NCBI RefSeq assembly: GCF_002272245.1
Contig: NZ_NPDD01000011.1
Coordinates: 1 to 64,000 of the forward strand
From: Bacillus sp. 7884-1
Lineage (GTDB): Bacteria > Bacillota > Bacilli > Bacillales > Cytobacillaceae
Direction: 5' to 3'
DNA: 64,000 bases
The position numbers were made by a program, and so were the translations under genes. This document shows, one piece after another, positions 42,403 to 52,389 of the stretch (its first letter is position 1; each line of letters opens with the position of its first letter). The notes beneath the pieces are model-generated. The model did no database searches. It was given only the letters and a program-made list of their open reading frames with translations, and was not told the DNA's origin.

Positions 42403-45400
42403 ATGAGTTATAGCAAGGGGAAAGTTTTAAAACGCTGGATAAGCACATTCATGGCGTTTCTCTTATTAGTTAGCACCTTTTTACCTAGCGGCTTAATGGG
42501 GAAAGCCTATGCCGAACAGGCAAATCATATAGTAATCTCTCAAGTTTATGGCGGTGGGGGTAATGTTGGAGCACCTTTTAATAAGGACTTTATTGAGTTA
42601 TATAACCCAACTGACCAAGACATTTCATTAGATGGCTGGAAGGTTGAGTATGCCTCTGCAGCAGGTACTAACTGGGCTAGTTTATCTCTATCCGGTACGA
42701 TTCCGGCTTATGGATATTATTTAATTTCACAAGGTGGAGGAGCAAACGGTGTTGATCTTCCTGCTCCAGATGCATCAGGCTCAACTGCTATGTCTGCTAG
42801 TGCAGGTAAAATAAAATTAGTAAATAATGAATCTATAGATGTAGATTATGTAGGTTTTGGTTCTACTGCTAGCGCATTTGAGGGAACTGGTCCAACTCCA
42901 GCACCTTCTGCTTCAAAGAGTGTCCAACGTAGACCATACGCCAACACAGAACCTGCACCAGGTAAAGGAAATGCTTGGGATTCCAATGACAACAAAACGG
43001 ACTTTGTTGCAGTAACACCAGTACCAAAAAACACTTCAAGCACTCCTGAAAAACCAATGGTTCCACAAATCAGCTTGCAACCTAAAGGTTTTACTATTCA
43101 ATTTCTACAAACTGGTACTTCAATAAAGGTAACAGGGGGACCTGAAGCAGTTGAAGGCAAGTCCACTATTAAGGTATATGAAAGCGCGAACAAAGGAACG
43201 GCACTTGCAACGGCAACGGCAGATGACAATGGTTCTTTTGATATTACCTTCACGTCTGAAAAAGTGCTGACAGCAGTATTTATTTCTGCCACACAGACTG
43301 ACTTAGATGAAAGTGCTGCTATCCAAGTTAATAAAGCAGGAGCAAGTGCCGATGTTGTATTTGATAAGCTGAGCTATATGGTAAACGCTGGTAAGGGGAC
43401 GTTAATTGGTGGCGCGGGTGCCGCTGCTAAGGAAGCCATTATTAATGTATATGCCGATGAAGCCGCTACACAAAAATTAAATGCAGCTGAAGTGAATGCA
43501 GGTACAACGGGAGATTTCAACATTACGATTAACAATGCTCCGGATAAAGTTTACGTCACCCAGAAAACAAAAAGCGACAAAGGGATTATGTTAGAAAGTG
43601 TTCCTGTCGGAATTCAAAAGGCTGTTTTAGATGTTGTTACACCTATTAATGAAGTAAAAGTAACAGATTCTAAGGGGATTCTGCAAAACTTAAACAATTT
43701 TTACACAATTGAAGGTGTTGTGACAGTTGATAATGGTGTCCTTGGTACACAGAAAAACAACTACTACATCCAGGATGAAACTGGCGGGATTAATATCTTC
43801 GGAAGCTTAGATTCTAAGCTGACGATTCAGCGTGGAGACGCCCTTAAAGTAACTGGTAAAGTAATTGTTTATAACGGATTAACTGAATTTGAGCCCACCG
43901 CAATTGTTAAAGTCAGCGAAGGAAATTCAATTCCAGCTGTGAAATATATTACGATACTTGAGTTAAACACGTTTACAGTGGCTGAACCTCTAGAAGGAAG
44001 CTTAGTAAAAGTAAGTGGTAAAGTAACAACAGTAGCAGCTACCGGTGCAAATTACAACGTAACAATGGTAGACGAAAATAATAAAGCAACTACTATCCGC
44101 GTAATGGGATCTACTGGTATCAAGCCTGACACAGATTTCATCATTGGCAACAGCTATTCTGTAACTGGAATAGTTGGACAATATACAACAAATGCATCAC
44201 ATGTGAATGGTTATCAAGTTTTCCCACGTGACGTTAAAGACATCACGCCAATGTTAAACTTGAGCCACACGGCATTAATAGAAGTTTTCCAAGCTACAAA
44301 CATCGAATTTGTTGCAATCGCAAGCGGTGCAGAGTCTGTTACGGCATACTACCGTGCAAAAGATGCTACAGAATTTACGGCACTTCCGATGGCTTCAACA
44401 ACTGAAGGTCGTTATACGGCTACTCTTAATGCAGCAAACGTACCGGCAAATGGCTTCGAATATTATATTGAAGCAAAGAATGGAGATAAGACACAGACAT
44501 CTGGAACTAGTGAAGCACCGCATCAAGTAACCTTGATTGCAGACACATTTTCACCAGAATTCTTAAGTGAAACTCCTGCAAATGGTACTAGAGTAGAAAG
44601 CCCGCGACCAGAAATTTCAGTTGTAATGGAAGATCCAAGTGAAGTAGACACAACAACTGTAAAAGTTTGGTTCGATGGAAATGAAGTAACAAATGCAACA
44701 ATCAGCAAAAAGCAGGTGAAATTCACACCTGAGCAAGACCTTAAAAACGGTGATCATACCGTAAAAGTAGAAGCAACTGACTCTAAAGGTAATAAAGGTA
44801 CGAAAGAATGGACTTTTGAATCTGTTCCTCGTTTTACTGGCGGGCAGCATTTCCGCGGAACCACTCACAACCATACGAATATTTCACATGATGGTGCTGG
44901 TAGTCCAGAAGCTGCGGTTGCTGCTGGTAAAAAATACGGTTATGACTGGTTTGCTTTTTCTGACCACTCACACGATATCGATCCAACTTTACTTGGTCAG
45001 GACACTGTTGTTCGTGATGGCATGCAAGAACGTACAGGTGGTTCAGATTGGCAGTTAACGAAGGATCTAGCTGATCAGAACACTAAAAATGGTGAATATG
45101 TAGTTTTCCCAGCATTTGAAATGACTTCTACAACATGGGGACATTCAAATATCTTTGGATCAGAGAATTTTATCGATCGTAATATTAACGGCAAGCAATA
45201 CCAAGATCTAAACCAATACTATGCATGGGTTATGACTTACGATGATATCGTCGGACAATTTAACCACCCTGATATGTCAAATGCTGCTTTCAACAACTTC
45301 AAACCTTATAACAAAGAAGTGGACAAGCTTTTCACCATGCTTGAGGTTGGTAATGGTTCAGGACACTATGCTTATGCAAATGCTGAGAAGAAGTTCTTCT

Positions 45401-48400
45401 CTGTACTAGACTTAGGCTGGCACGTAGCTCCAACTTATGGTGAAGATAACCATGAAGGAACATGGGGACAAACAAGAGCTCGTACAGTAATCGTAGCTGA
45501 CGATCTTTCACAAGCATCTCTATTACACTCTATGCGTAATATGCGTGTGTACATGGTAGAAGATCCAAACTTTACGCTAGATGTACTAGCAAATGGTTAT
45601 TATATGGGATCTACCGTTGATAGCAAGAACTTGAATTTCAAGATTTCAGGAAGCGACTTAGTTGCTGAAAATCGCTCTATGAGTGAGTATGACTACTTAG
45701 CAGCTGATTATAAATCAGATGATAGAGTTGAAAAAGTAGAATTAATCACTAATGGCGGCGTGGTTGTTGATTCTTATTCTCCAATGACCAAAGATTTCAC
45801 ATGGGAACCATCATACAATGTGGCTGGCGGACAGCAATGGTTTGTAGTTCGTGTAACACAAGCGGATGGTGAAAGAATGTATTCTGCTCCAATCTGGTCA
45901 AAAGAAGAAGCAGTTGACGTTCGTGTTAACGGAATCGACGTTGAAGGCGAAGTCATTTTTGAAGGCAATCCGGCTACTTTAAAAGCAAGTGTAAGCAATA
46001 ACGGTACACAGGATGTACAAAATGTAAAAGTTGTCCTTTACTACGATGAGGTAAAAGATGCGAACCTTATTGGGACGCAAACTCTTTCATCTATCGTATC
46101 GAAGGGCGTTGGAATTGCAAGCTTTACGTGGAACAACACAATAAAAGGCGATCACAAATTAATCGCTGTGGCTTCATCTGATTATGGGAATCACCAATTT
46201 ACCCTGGATGTTAATGTAAAAGAGCCACTGGGAATAAAAGTAATAATTGACGCAAAACACAACAATGAAAACACAAGTTCAGACGGTGGAACGTATAAAG
46301 ACAACCTTAAAGCCTTTACCATTCTTTTACAAAAAGAAGGATATACGGTTGTTGAAAACAAAGAAACCATTACAGATGCAGTATTAAGCACTGTAAAAGT
46401 TTTAGTCATTACACACAATCGTACGGCGTTTACAGCAGAGGAAAGTGCAGCCATTGCCAAGTTTGTAAAAAATGGCGGCTCCGTCTTGTTTGCAGGTAAG
46501 AGCAATAATAGCACGGACCCTACAATCAATAACTCTTTATTAGGGGAAATTGGTTCAGCGATTCGAATGGGTAATGATGGAGTATTTGATGATAGTAAGG
46601 AAGGTAACTTCTGGAGTGATCCAAAGGTAAGCCCATTTGCTGTCCGTGTATCCCCAGGCTTAGTTTCTAATTATATTACGGACCGCGTATCATTCTTAGA
46701 TTACTATAGTGGAACAAGTTTATCCGCAGCTAATAACCAACCGTTAACAGACGGCGGTAAGGTAACGATTTTAGCAAAAGGAAATGAAACCACTTATCAA
46801 GGTAATATTAAGAGCGGCTACACGTATGACGCTGTATCTGATGCTTCTGGCGGTTCAGCAATTCCATTAATTGCATCAGAAGAAATTGGAGAAAATGGAC
46901 GTATTATCGTTTCTGGTATGAACATTTTCAATGATAAGCAAATTGATGAATCATACGAGCCAAAAGGAAATGACGAGTTCTCTCTAAATGCCATTAACTG
47001 GCTAGCAGGACGCGGAACACAAGTAACGAAAATTGGCGACGCACGTGAGTTAGCAGAAGATTCTCAAACTGTTATTGAAGGAACGGTAACAACAGGTGCC
47101 GGTGTATTCTTCGATGCATTCTATGTACAAGATGAAACTGGCGGAATTATGGCATTCCAAGAGGTGCCGGCAGGTAGCATTAAACCAGGTGATAAAGTTC
47201 GAATCTACGGACACATTATTACTTTTGACGGAAACAAAGAAATTGAGTTTACTAGCTTTAATCAGGATGTTATAAAAATTGGTACAGGTGAACCTTTACA
47301 GCCTAAATTAGTACCTACAGGTGAAGCAACATCCGATGATAACCAAGGTCTGCTTGTTAAGGTAAAAGGTAAAGTGGTATCCATTTTTGACGTTAATTCT
47401 TATGTAATCAATGATGGATCTGGCGACATTTTAGTCTTCACAGATGGTTATATTGTAAACCAAAGCGGTCCAGTCCCTGTTCTTAAAGTTGGCGATACAC
47501 TTGAAGCAGTCGGTCTTTCTGGTACTTTTGCTGATGGTACACGTATTCGTGTAAGAGATACGAAAGAATTAATTGGTACGGATACTAGTAAACCAGAAGT
47601 CCCAGTTTTAAATACGGTAAAAGACAAAGACACAGTGATTAGCGGAACAGCAGAAGCAAATGCTACGGTAACTGCGAAAGTTGATGGTCAAGAAATTGGC
47701 TCAACTACTACAAATGCAGAAGGCAATTTTACAATTGAAATAGCCTTGCAAAAAGCAGGTGCGAAGATTCTTGTTACTGCATCAGATGCTGCAGGAAATG
47801 TTAGTGAAGCTGCTGAAGTAACTGTTATTGACGTTACTCCACCAGGAGTCCCTGTTGTAAATGGAGTTAACGATAATGACCTATTTATTAGTGGAGAAGC
47901 AGAACCAGGCTCAATTGTAACAGCAAAAGTTGATGATGAAGAAATTGGCAATACTAAAGCCAATGCAGAAGGCGACTTCAAAATTGAGATATCAAAGCAA
48001 TTAGCTGGTGCAGTGATTTTAGTGACTGCAACAGACGTTTCCGGCAACGAAAGCATACAGGCTCAAGTGAAGGTTACAGATGAAGTAGTGACAAAAGTCA
48101 GCGTATCCTACGTTGTAAATGGTAACCATGCCTTTAGGAATGTACATCAATTCACTGCTGCCTCAGAAGGAAGCAGAAATGCAGTATATCGTTTCTTACT
48201 CCAAGATGCAAAGGGAGACATTACCCTATTACAAGATTATGGAGTAAACAGCACAGTATCATGGACGCCTAAAATGCCTGGAACCTACAAAGTAATTGTT
48301 CTAGCGAAAGACCAATTCAACAATGGTTTCTCCGCATTCTATCACGAGGCCGAAACTGAAATGACCTTTACAGTTGATCCAAGTAAAGGAAAAAACAAAT

Positions 48401-48402
48401 AA
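42403..48402 (+). CDS. Large secreted multidomain protein with lamin-tail, PHP (CehA/McbA), OB and Ig-like domains
   Basis: A 1999-residue exported protein. The signal peptide ends near GKAYAEQ. Domains in order: lamin-tail-like (about 40-175, DFIELYNPTDQDISLDGWKV), beta-rich repeats (about 215-410), an OB-like unit (about 430-600, NYYIQDETGGINIFG), an Ig-like unit, a PHP metallohydrolase of the CehA/McbA type (about 814-1080; FRGTTHNHTNISHDG, WFAFSDHSHD, GQFNHPDMSN), a CARDB-like unit (about 1165-1260), a DUF4350-like unit (about 1270-1540), a second OB unit (about 1545-1725) and two Big-type repeats (about 1730-1895). No LPxTG or SLH anchor was seen. It may act on extracellular phosphoesters or nucleic acid; the substrate is inference. 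Confidence 0.85.
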   Translation: MSYSKGKVLKRWISTFMAFLLLVSTFLPSGLMGKAYAEQANHIVISQVYGGGGNVGAPFNKDFIELYNPTDQDISLDGWKVEYASAAGTNWASLSLSGTIPAYGYYLISQGGGANGVDLPAPDASGSTAMSASAGKIKLVNNESIDVDYVGFGSTASAFEGTGPTPAPSASKSVQRRPYANTEPAPGKGNAWDSNDNKTDFVAVTPVPKNTSSTPEKPMVPQISLQPKGFTIQFLQTGTSIKVTGGPEAVEGKSTIKVYESANKGTALATATADDNGSFDITFTSEKVLTAVFISATQTDLDESAAIQVNKAGASADVVFDKLSYMVNAGKGTLIGGAGAAAKEAIINVYADEAATQKLNAAEVNAGTTGDFNITINNAPDKVYVTQKTKSDKGIMLESVPVGIQKAVLDVVTPINEVKVTDSKGILQNLNNFYTIEGVVTVDNGVLGTQKNNYYIQDETGGINIFGSLDSKLTIQRGDALKVTGKVIVYNGLTEFEPTAIVKVSEGNSIPAVKYITILELNTFTVAEPLEGSLVKVSGKVTTVAATGANYNVTMVDENNKATTIRVMGSTGIKPDTDFIIGNSYSVTGIVGQYTTNASHVNGYQVFPRDVKDITPMLNLSHTALIEVFQATNIEFVAIASGAESVTAYYRAKDATEFTALPMASTTEGRYTATLNAANVPANGFEYYIEAKNGDKTQTSGTSEAPHQVTLIADTFSPEFLSETPANGTRVESPRPEISVVMEDPSEVDTTTVKVWFDGNEVTNATISKKQVKFTPEQDLKNGDHTVKVEATDSKGNKGTKEWTFESVPRFTGGQHFRGTTHNHTNISHDGAGSPEAAVAAGKKYGYDWFAFSDHSHDIDPTLLGQDTVVRDGMQERTGGSDWQLTKDLADQNTKNGEYVVFPAFEMTSTTWGHSNIFGSENFIDRNINGKQYQDLNQYYAWVMTYDDIVGQFNHPDMSNAAFNNFKPYNKEVDKLFTMLEVGNGSGHYAYANAEKKFFSVLDLGWHVAPTYGEDNHEGTWGQTRARTVIVADDLSQASLLHSMRNMRVYMVEDPNFTLDVLANGYYMGSTVDSKNLNFKISGSDLVAENRSMSEYDYLAADYKSDDRVEKVELITNGGVVVDSYSPMTKDFTWEPSYNVAGGQQWFVVRVTQADGERMYSAPIWSKEEAVDVRVNGIDVEGEVIFEGNPATLKASVSNNGTQDVQNVKVVLYYDEVKDANLIGTQTLSSIVSKGVGIASFTWNNTIKGDHKLIAVASSDYGNHQFTLDVNVKEPLGIKVIIDAKHNNENTSSDGGTYKDNLKAFTILLQKEGYTVVENKETITDAVLSTVKVLVITHNRTAFTAEESAAIAKFVKNGGSVLFAGKSNNSTDPTINNSLLGEIGSAIRMGNDGVFDDSKEGNFWSDPKVSPFAVRVSPGLVSNYITDRVSFLDYYSGTSLSAANNQPLTDGGKVTILAKGNETTYQGNIKSGYTYDAVSDASGGSAIPLIASEEIGENGRIIVSGMNIFNDKQIDESYEPKGNDEFSLNAINWLAGRGTQVTKIGDARELAEDSQTVIEGTVTTGAGVFFDAFYVQDETGGIMAFQEVPAGSIKPGDKVRIYGHIITFDGNKEIEFTSFNQDVIKIGTGEPLQPKLVPTGEATSDDNQGLLVKVKGKVVSIFDVNSYVINDGSGDILVFTDGYIVNQSGPVPVLKVGDTLEAVGLSGTFADGTRIRVRDTKELIGTDTSKPEVPVLNTVKDKDTVISGTAEANATVTAKVDGQEIGSTTTNAEGNFTIEIALQKAGAKILVTASDAAGNVSEAAEVTVIDVTPPGVPVVNGVNDNDLFISGEAEPGSIVTAKVDDEEIGNTKANAEGDFKIEISKQLAGAVILVTATDVSGNESIQAQVKVTDEVVTKVSVSYVVNGNHAFRNVHQFTAASEGSRNAVYRFLLQDAKGDITLLQDYGVNSTVSWTPKMPGTYKVIVLAKDQFNNGFSAFYHEAETEMTFTVDPSKGKNK

Positions 48403-48408
48403 GTAAAA

Positions 48409-48445
48409 AAGTGGAAAGAGTAGGAATACTCTTTCCACTTTTTTT
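48409..48445 (+). terminator. Terminator of the large secreted protein gene
   Basis: A perfect 14-bp stem AAGTGGAAAGAGTA/TACTCTTTCCACTT with a GGAA loop and a T7 tail. Confidence 0.92.
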
Positions 48446-48454
48446 GATATAAAT

Positions 48455-48526
48455 TGTCCGCCTGAGGTGGACACTGTCCACGAGCGGTGCCTGTCACCAT
48501 AGCCAAAGGCTATGGTGACAGGCACC
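48455..48526. repeat. REP-like element, copy 10 (head-to-head pair)
   Basis: The first unit reads TGTCCGCCTGAGGTGGACAC, then TGTCCACGAGC and the core GGTGCCTGTCACC (48486-48498). A second core in the opposite sense (48514-48526) makes a 19-bp perfect inverted repeat (48486-48504 with 48508-48526) around AAA. Confidence 0.9.
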
Positions 48527-48600
48527 AAAAAACAACGCCCTTTACAAGATGGAAAATTTATCTTAGTATTAAGCCAACAATAAAAATTGCATACGGTTTT

Positions 48601-48684
48601 TGCACTAGGGGAGCTTTATGGCTGAGAGGACTTTGTTCCGACCCTTATGACCCGATCTAGATAATACTAGCGTGGGGAAGTGCA
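48601..48684 (+). ncRNA. TPP riboswitch (THI element)
   Basis: TPP aptamer features are clear: TGCAC/GTGCA closing stem, AGGGGAGC, GGCTGAGAGG, GACCCTTATGACCCGATC, TAGATAATACTAGCGTGGGG. It should lower expression of ykoFEDC when thiamine pyrophosphate is plentiful. Confidence 0.95.
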
Positions 48685-48723
48685 GGAGAAGATTATCGTT
48701 ACGTGAACCTTGATATGATTCGA

Positions 48724-48751
48724 CTGCATTCCCATGGGATGCAGTTTTTTT
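48724..48751 (+). terminator. Riboswitch-controlled terminator
   Basis: CTGCATTCC pairs with GGGATGCAG around CAT, with T7 after it. The TGCAG at 48681-48685 can pair with CTGCA at 48724 as an antiterminator, so TPP binding would favour termination. Confidence 0.88.
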
Positions 48752-48781
48752 GTTGCCAAATAACGATAGGGGGAATTTTGG

Positions 48782-49381
48782 ATGTCTAATTTTTGTGGTA
48801 CGAGTGAAATTACAGGGGCACGTTTTTCGATTTATCCAATGTCTGATAGGTTTGTAGATATTATTCTATCAGCATTAGAAGAGGTGGATACTTCAAAGGT
48901 TTGGATGGAGTCGGACGATGTAAGTACATGTGTAAGAGGCAGGTCCGAGCATGTTTTTGATGTTGTGAAAGCTATTTTCCTAGAATCATCAAAAAACGGT
49001 GATCATGTTGTGCTGCAAGCTACCTATTCAAATGGCTGTCCGGGAGATTCTGCAGGCGATGTTTATCTTTCCGAGAACTCGGATCGGCTAAATGAGGAAA
49101 AATCGCTGCAGATCCAGCAAGAGGTTGCTGTTCAATTTGCGCTATACCCAATGGGTATTCCAACCTATATGAATGTAATTGTTGACCAGTGTAAACTTGC
49201 TCAAGAACAGGGAATTTTTACAAAAGGTGTTCACTATGCCTCAAGACTTGATGGCGATGCGAACAAGGTGTTTAAAACGTTAGAGGATGCCTTCCAAGGT
49301 GCGCACGACAGCGATTCCACACATATTGTAATGACTGTTGCGATGTCTGCGAACAGCCCTTCAAAAAAGGGGGATAAATAA
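48782..49381 (+). CDS. ykoF: Thiamine/HMP-binding protein YkoF
   Basis: A 199-residue cytoplasmic protein of two tandem ACT-like halves, beginning ITGARFSIYPMSDRFVDIIL and repeating in AVQFALYPMGIPTYMNVIVD. In B. subtilis YkoF binds thiamine or its pyrimidine part. It is the first gene of ykoFEDC under the TPP riboswitch. AGGGGG lies before ATG 48782. Confidence 0.93.
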   Translation: MSNFCGTSEITGARFSIYPMSDRFVDIILSALEEVDTSKVWMESDDVSTCVRGRSEHVFDVVKAIFLESSKNGDHVVLQATYSNGCPGDSAGDVYLSENSDRLNEEKSLQIQQEVAVQFALYPMGIPTYMNVIVDQCKLAQEQGIFTKGVHYASRLDGDANKVFKTLEDAFQGAHDSDSTHIVMTVAMSANSPSKKGDK

Positions 49382-49963
49382 ATGCTCGCAAAATGGAAAC
49401 TCCGTGAGGTTATTGTTTTATCCGTGCTAGCCGTTGTTTTTGCTGTCGTCTATCTTTTGTTTCTTCAACTCGGGAATGTTCTATTCGGTCTATTTGGTTT
49501 GATTGGCTATGATATTATTTTTGGAATTTGGTTTATTGTTTCGATTATTGCAGCTTATATTATCCGCAAGCCGGGTGCTGCTTTTCTTTCAGAAACTGTG
49601 GCTGCGACGGTGGAGGTTATGCTTGGAAACGCTGTTGGACCACAGTTGATTGTCTCTGGGATGATCCAAGGTTTAGGTGCGGAAGCAGTCTTTGCCGCAA
49701 CGAAATGGAAAAATTATTCGACCTGGGTATTGATGGCAGCAGGGATGGGTTCATCCGTATTTAGCTTTGCTTGGGGCTTTTATGTCTCCGGATTTGCTGC
49801 TCTTTCACCAGGTTATGTGACCGCAATGTTCTTTGTCCGCCTTGTGAGCGGGGCATTGCTGGCAGGGTTACTTGGTAAGTATCTAAGTGAAGGCCTTGCA
49901 AAAACAGGAGCCTTAAACAGTTTTCCATTAGGAAAGGAACACAAGCGCAATGTCACCGTTTGA
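49382..49963 (+). CDS. ykoE: ECF transporter substrate-specific component YkoE
   Basis: A 193-residue membrane protein with five to six helices. LREVIVLSVLAVVFAVVYLL and ETVAATVEVMLGNAVGPQLI fit the S component of the YkoEDC thiamine-precursor (HMP) transporter. ATG 49382 lies directly after ykoF; it overlaps ykoD by 14 bp. Confidence 0.93.
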   Translation: MLAKWKLREVIVLSVLAVVFAVVYLLFLQLGNVLFGLFGLIGYDIIFGIWFIVSIIAAYIIRKPGAAFLSETVAATVEVMLGNAVGPQLIVSGMIQGLGAEAVFAATKWKNYSTWVLMAAGMGSSVFSFAWGFYVSGFAALSPGYVTAMFFVRLVSGALLAGLLGKYLSEGLAKTGALNSFPLGKEHKRNVTV

Positions 49964-51569
49964 ACCTCAGATTAAGGCGGACGGGCTGGGATTCAGCTAT
50001 GAAGAGGTCGATATTTTTACAGACTTAACCTTTTCGATTGAAAGAAATCAATCACTGTTACTTCTAGGCCCAAGCGGTTCGGGGAAAAGTACGCTTGCTT
50101 TCTGTCTCAACAAGTTATATCCAGAAGCGGTGGACGGGGTATTGAAGGGGGACCTCTCGTTTGAGGGAAAAAAGCTTGATGATTTTAAACCCGGTGAGCT
50201 CAACCAAAAAATAGGGATTGTCTTTCAAGATCCAGAAAGCCAATTCTGTATGCTGACGGTTGAAGAGGAAGTAGCGTTTGGCTTGGAGAATTTCCATGTC
50301 CCACGTGCTGAAATGGAAGCAAAGATTGATCGTGCATTAGAATTGGTGGGCCTGCAGGCTGAAAAAAAGACTACCATTCATACTCTATCTGGAGGGCAAA
50401 AGCAGAAGCTGGCGATTGCTTGTGTCTTGGTTCTCCAGCCTGAGGTTATCATTCTTGATGAACCGACGGCTAACCTAGACCCGCTGTCAAGCTCAGACCT
50501 GGTAGATACCATCGCTCGTTTAAAGAAAGAGCGCCCGTTTACGCTGATCGTCGTTGAACATAAGCTTGACGATTGGGTGGAGCTGATTGACCGCTGCCTT
50601 GTCCTAGATTCTAGCGCGACGATCCTTTTCGATGGCACGCCTGAACAATGTTTTGGAGAATTTGCTCCTTTTTTAAAAAAGGAAGGCATTTGGCTGCCAA
50701 AGGTAGTCGAGGCAGCATTAACAGCAAAGAAATCTGGCGTGTATAAAGGGGAGCGACTTCCGCTCCGAAATCATGAACTACTGTCAGGGCTGCAGGATCC
50801 GGCTGCTTTTTTAAAAAAAGAAATCAAAATCATGCCCAATAGCGAACCCATCCTCGAAGTCAATGGTCTGTATGCTCGGGGACATTTGAAAAATGTTAGT
50901 CTGACGATTCATAAAGGAGAACTGACAGTACTGGTTGGCGCCAATGGGTCGGGGAAAACGACGTTATCAAAATGTTTGGCCGGACTGGTTCCACTTTCTC
51001 AAGGTGAGATTCATTTTCTCGATGTTCCGCTCTCCAAGTGGAAGGAGAAGGATTTATTTCAGCTTCTGGGATACGTTTTTCAAAATCCTGAGCATCAGTT
51101 TATCACTGACAGTGTTTATGAGGAAATTGCCTTCGGGTTGGAGCATCGGGCATCTGCTCTTGCCATCCTTGAAAAAATAGGACTGGAAAAACATGCAAAT
51201 GCCCATCCTTTTTCCCTTAGTCAGGGGCAGAAGAGGCGACTGAGTGTGGCAACCATGCTCGTTCATGAACAAGAGCTGCTTATCCTGGATGAACCGACAT
51301 TTGGGCAGGATGCCAACACCGCATATGAAATCATGAGGGTCCTTGATGAAAAGAATGGTGCCGTTTTTATGATCACCCATGATATGGAGCTGGTTGACCA
51401 ATATGCTGATACCGTACATGTATTAGATGATGGAGAGTTGATTTTCTCAGGGAAACCTGAGAGCTTGTGGGAAAACCAAGAAGTCGTAGGCAGAGCAAGG
51501 CTAAAGCTGCCTTTTAGGAAACAGCTGCAAAATGAAATCGTAAGGAGAGAGATTCATGTTGCTACATGA
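49950..51569 (+). CDS. ykoD: ECF transporter ATPase YkoD (two ATP-binding cassettes)
   Basis: A 539-residue fusion of two ABC ATPase domains. The first has Walker A GPSGSGKST, signature LSGGQKQKLAIA and Walker B VIILDEPTAN. The second has GANGSGKTT, LSQGQKRRLSVA and LLILDEPTFG. It drives uptake of hydroxymethylpyrimidine or thiamine with YkoE and YkoC. It overlaps both neighbours, so the operon is tightly coupled. Confidence 0.95.
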   Translation: MSPFEPQIKADGLGFSYEEVDIFTDLTFSIERNQSLLLLGPSGSGKSTLAFCLNKLYPEAVDGVLKGDLSFEGKKLDDFKPGELNQKIGIVFQDPESQFCMLTVEEEVAFGLENFHVPRAEMEAKIDRALELVGLQAEKKTTIHTLSGGQKQKLAIACVLVLQPEVIILDEPTANLDPLSSSDLVDTIARLKKERPFTLIVVEHKLDDWVELIDRCLVLDSSATILFDGTPEQCFGEFAPFLKKEGIWLPKVVEAALTAKKSGVYKGERLPLRNHELLSGLQDPAAFLKKEIKIMPNSEPILEVNGLYARGHLKNVSLTIHKGELTVLVGANGSGKTTLSKCLAGLVPLSQGEIHFLDVPLSKWKEKDLFQLLGYVFQNPEHQFITDSVYEEIAFGLEHRASALAILEKIGLEKHANAHPFSLSQGQKRRLSVATMLVHEQELLILDEPTFGQDANTAYEIMRVLDEKNGAVFMITHDMELVDQYADTVHVLDDGELIFSGKPESLWENQEVVGRARLKLPFRKQLQNEIVRREIHVAT

Positions 51570-52335
51570 GGTGAATCCCAGTATAAAAGCATTTGCTATC
51601 GTCATTTCTATCTTGATATTATCAGTGTTTTTCGATCCGATTACACCGCTGGTGACTATCCTCTGGTCAATAACGGTCACCTTCATATTCGGCCGCGTTT
51701 CTTTTAAAAAATGGCTGTTGTTATTCGCTCCGTTTTTATTTATCGCGTTCATATATGTATGGACAACTATGCTGTTCCCACGGCTGCAGGCAGGCGATTC
51801 GGTGATTTGGCAATGGGGGTTCTTGACGTTGACAGCAGAAGGCTTTCAGAGAGGAGCTTCACTTGGTTTACGAGTGTTAAGCTTTGCCACGTTATCCATT
51901 ATGTTTACGTTAACGACAAAGCCAACCGACTTTCTGCTTAGCCTAATGCAGCAGTGTAAACTTCCGCCAAAGCTCGCCTACGGAATCATGGCCGGATACC
52001 GCTTCCTGCCGTTAATCAAGGAGGAGTTTCAGACCCTGCAAAATGCGCATCGAGTCAGGGGCGTAGCGCGGGCACGAACCCTACCTGAAAAAGTAAAGCA
52101 GTTGAAACGATACGTTATTCCACTTCTTGCCGGTGCAATACGTAAAGCAGAGAGAACCGCACTCGCGATGGAATCAAAAGGCTTCACTGGAGAAAAAAAT
52201 CGAATATTCTACCGTGAAATTACGGTATCGCGTATCGATTGGCTCTTTTTCATTCTCATGATTGGTGCCGTCTGTCTCAGTGCTTTTATTTCTTGGAAAC
52301 TAGGATATTTACAGTTTTATAATGGTGAACTGTAA
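51556..52335 (+). CDS. ykoC: ECF transporter transmembrane component YkoC
   Basis: A 259-residue CbiQ-type T component with five membrane helices. It carries the two cytoplasmic coupling motifs (QNAHRVRGVARAR and ERTALAMESKGF). It is the last gene of ykoFEDC and links the ATPase to YkoE. A terminator follows. Confidence 0.95.
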   Translation: MLLHEVNPSIKAFAIVISILILSVFFDPITPLVTILWSITVTFIFGRVSFKKWLLLFAPFLFIAFIYVWTTMLFPRLQAGDSVIWQWGFLTLTAEGFQRGASLGLRVLSFATLSIMFTLTTKPTDFLLSLMQQCKLPPKLAYGIMAGYRFLPLIKEEFQTLQNAHRVRGVARARTLPEKVKQLKRYVIPLLAGAIRKAERTALAMESKGFTGEKNRIFYREITVSRIDWLFFILMIGAVCLSAFISWKLGYLQFYNGEL

Positions 52336-52360
52336 ATACGAGGCATTATGATTGCAAAAG

Positions 52361-52389
52361 AAAACAGGCTGAAAGAGTCAGCCTGTTTT
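52361..52389. terminator. Bidirectional terminator after ykoC
   Basis: A perfect 12-bp stem AAAACAGGCTGA/TCAGCCTGTTTT with a 5-base loop, between ykoC and the convergent lipoprotein gene. Confidence 0.9.
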
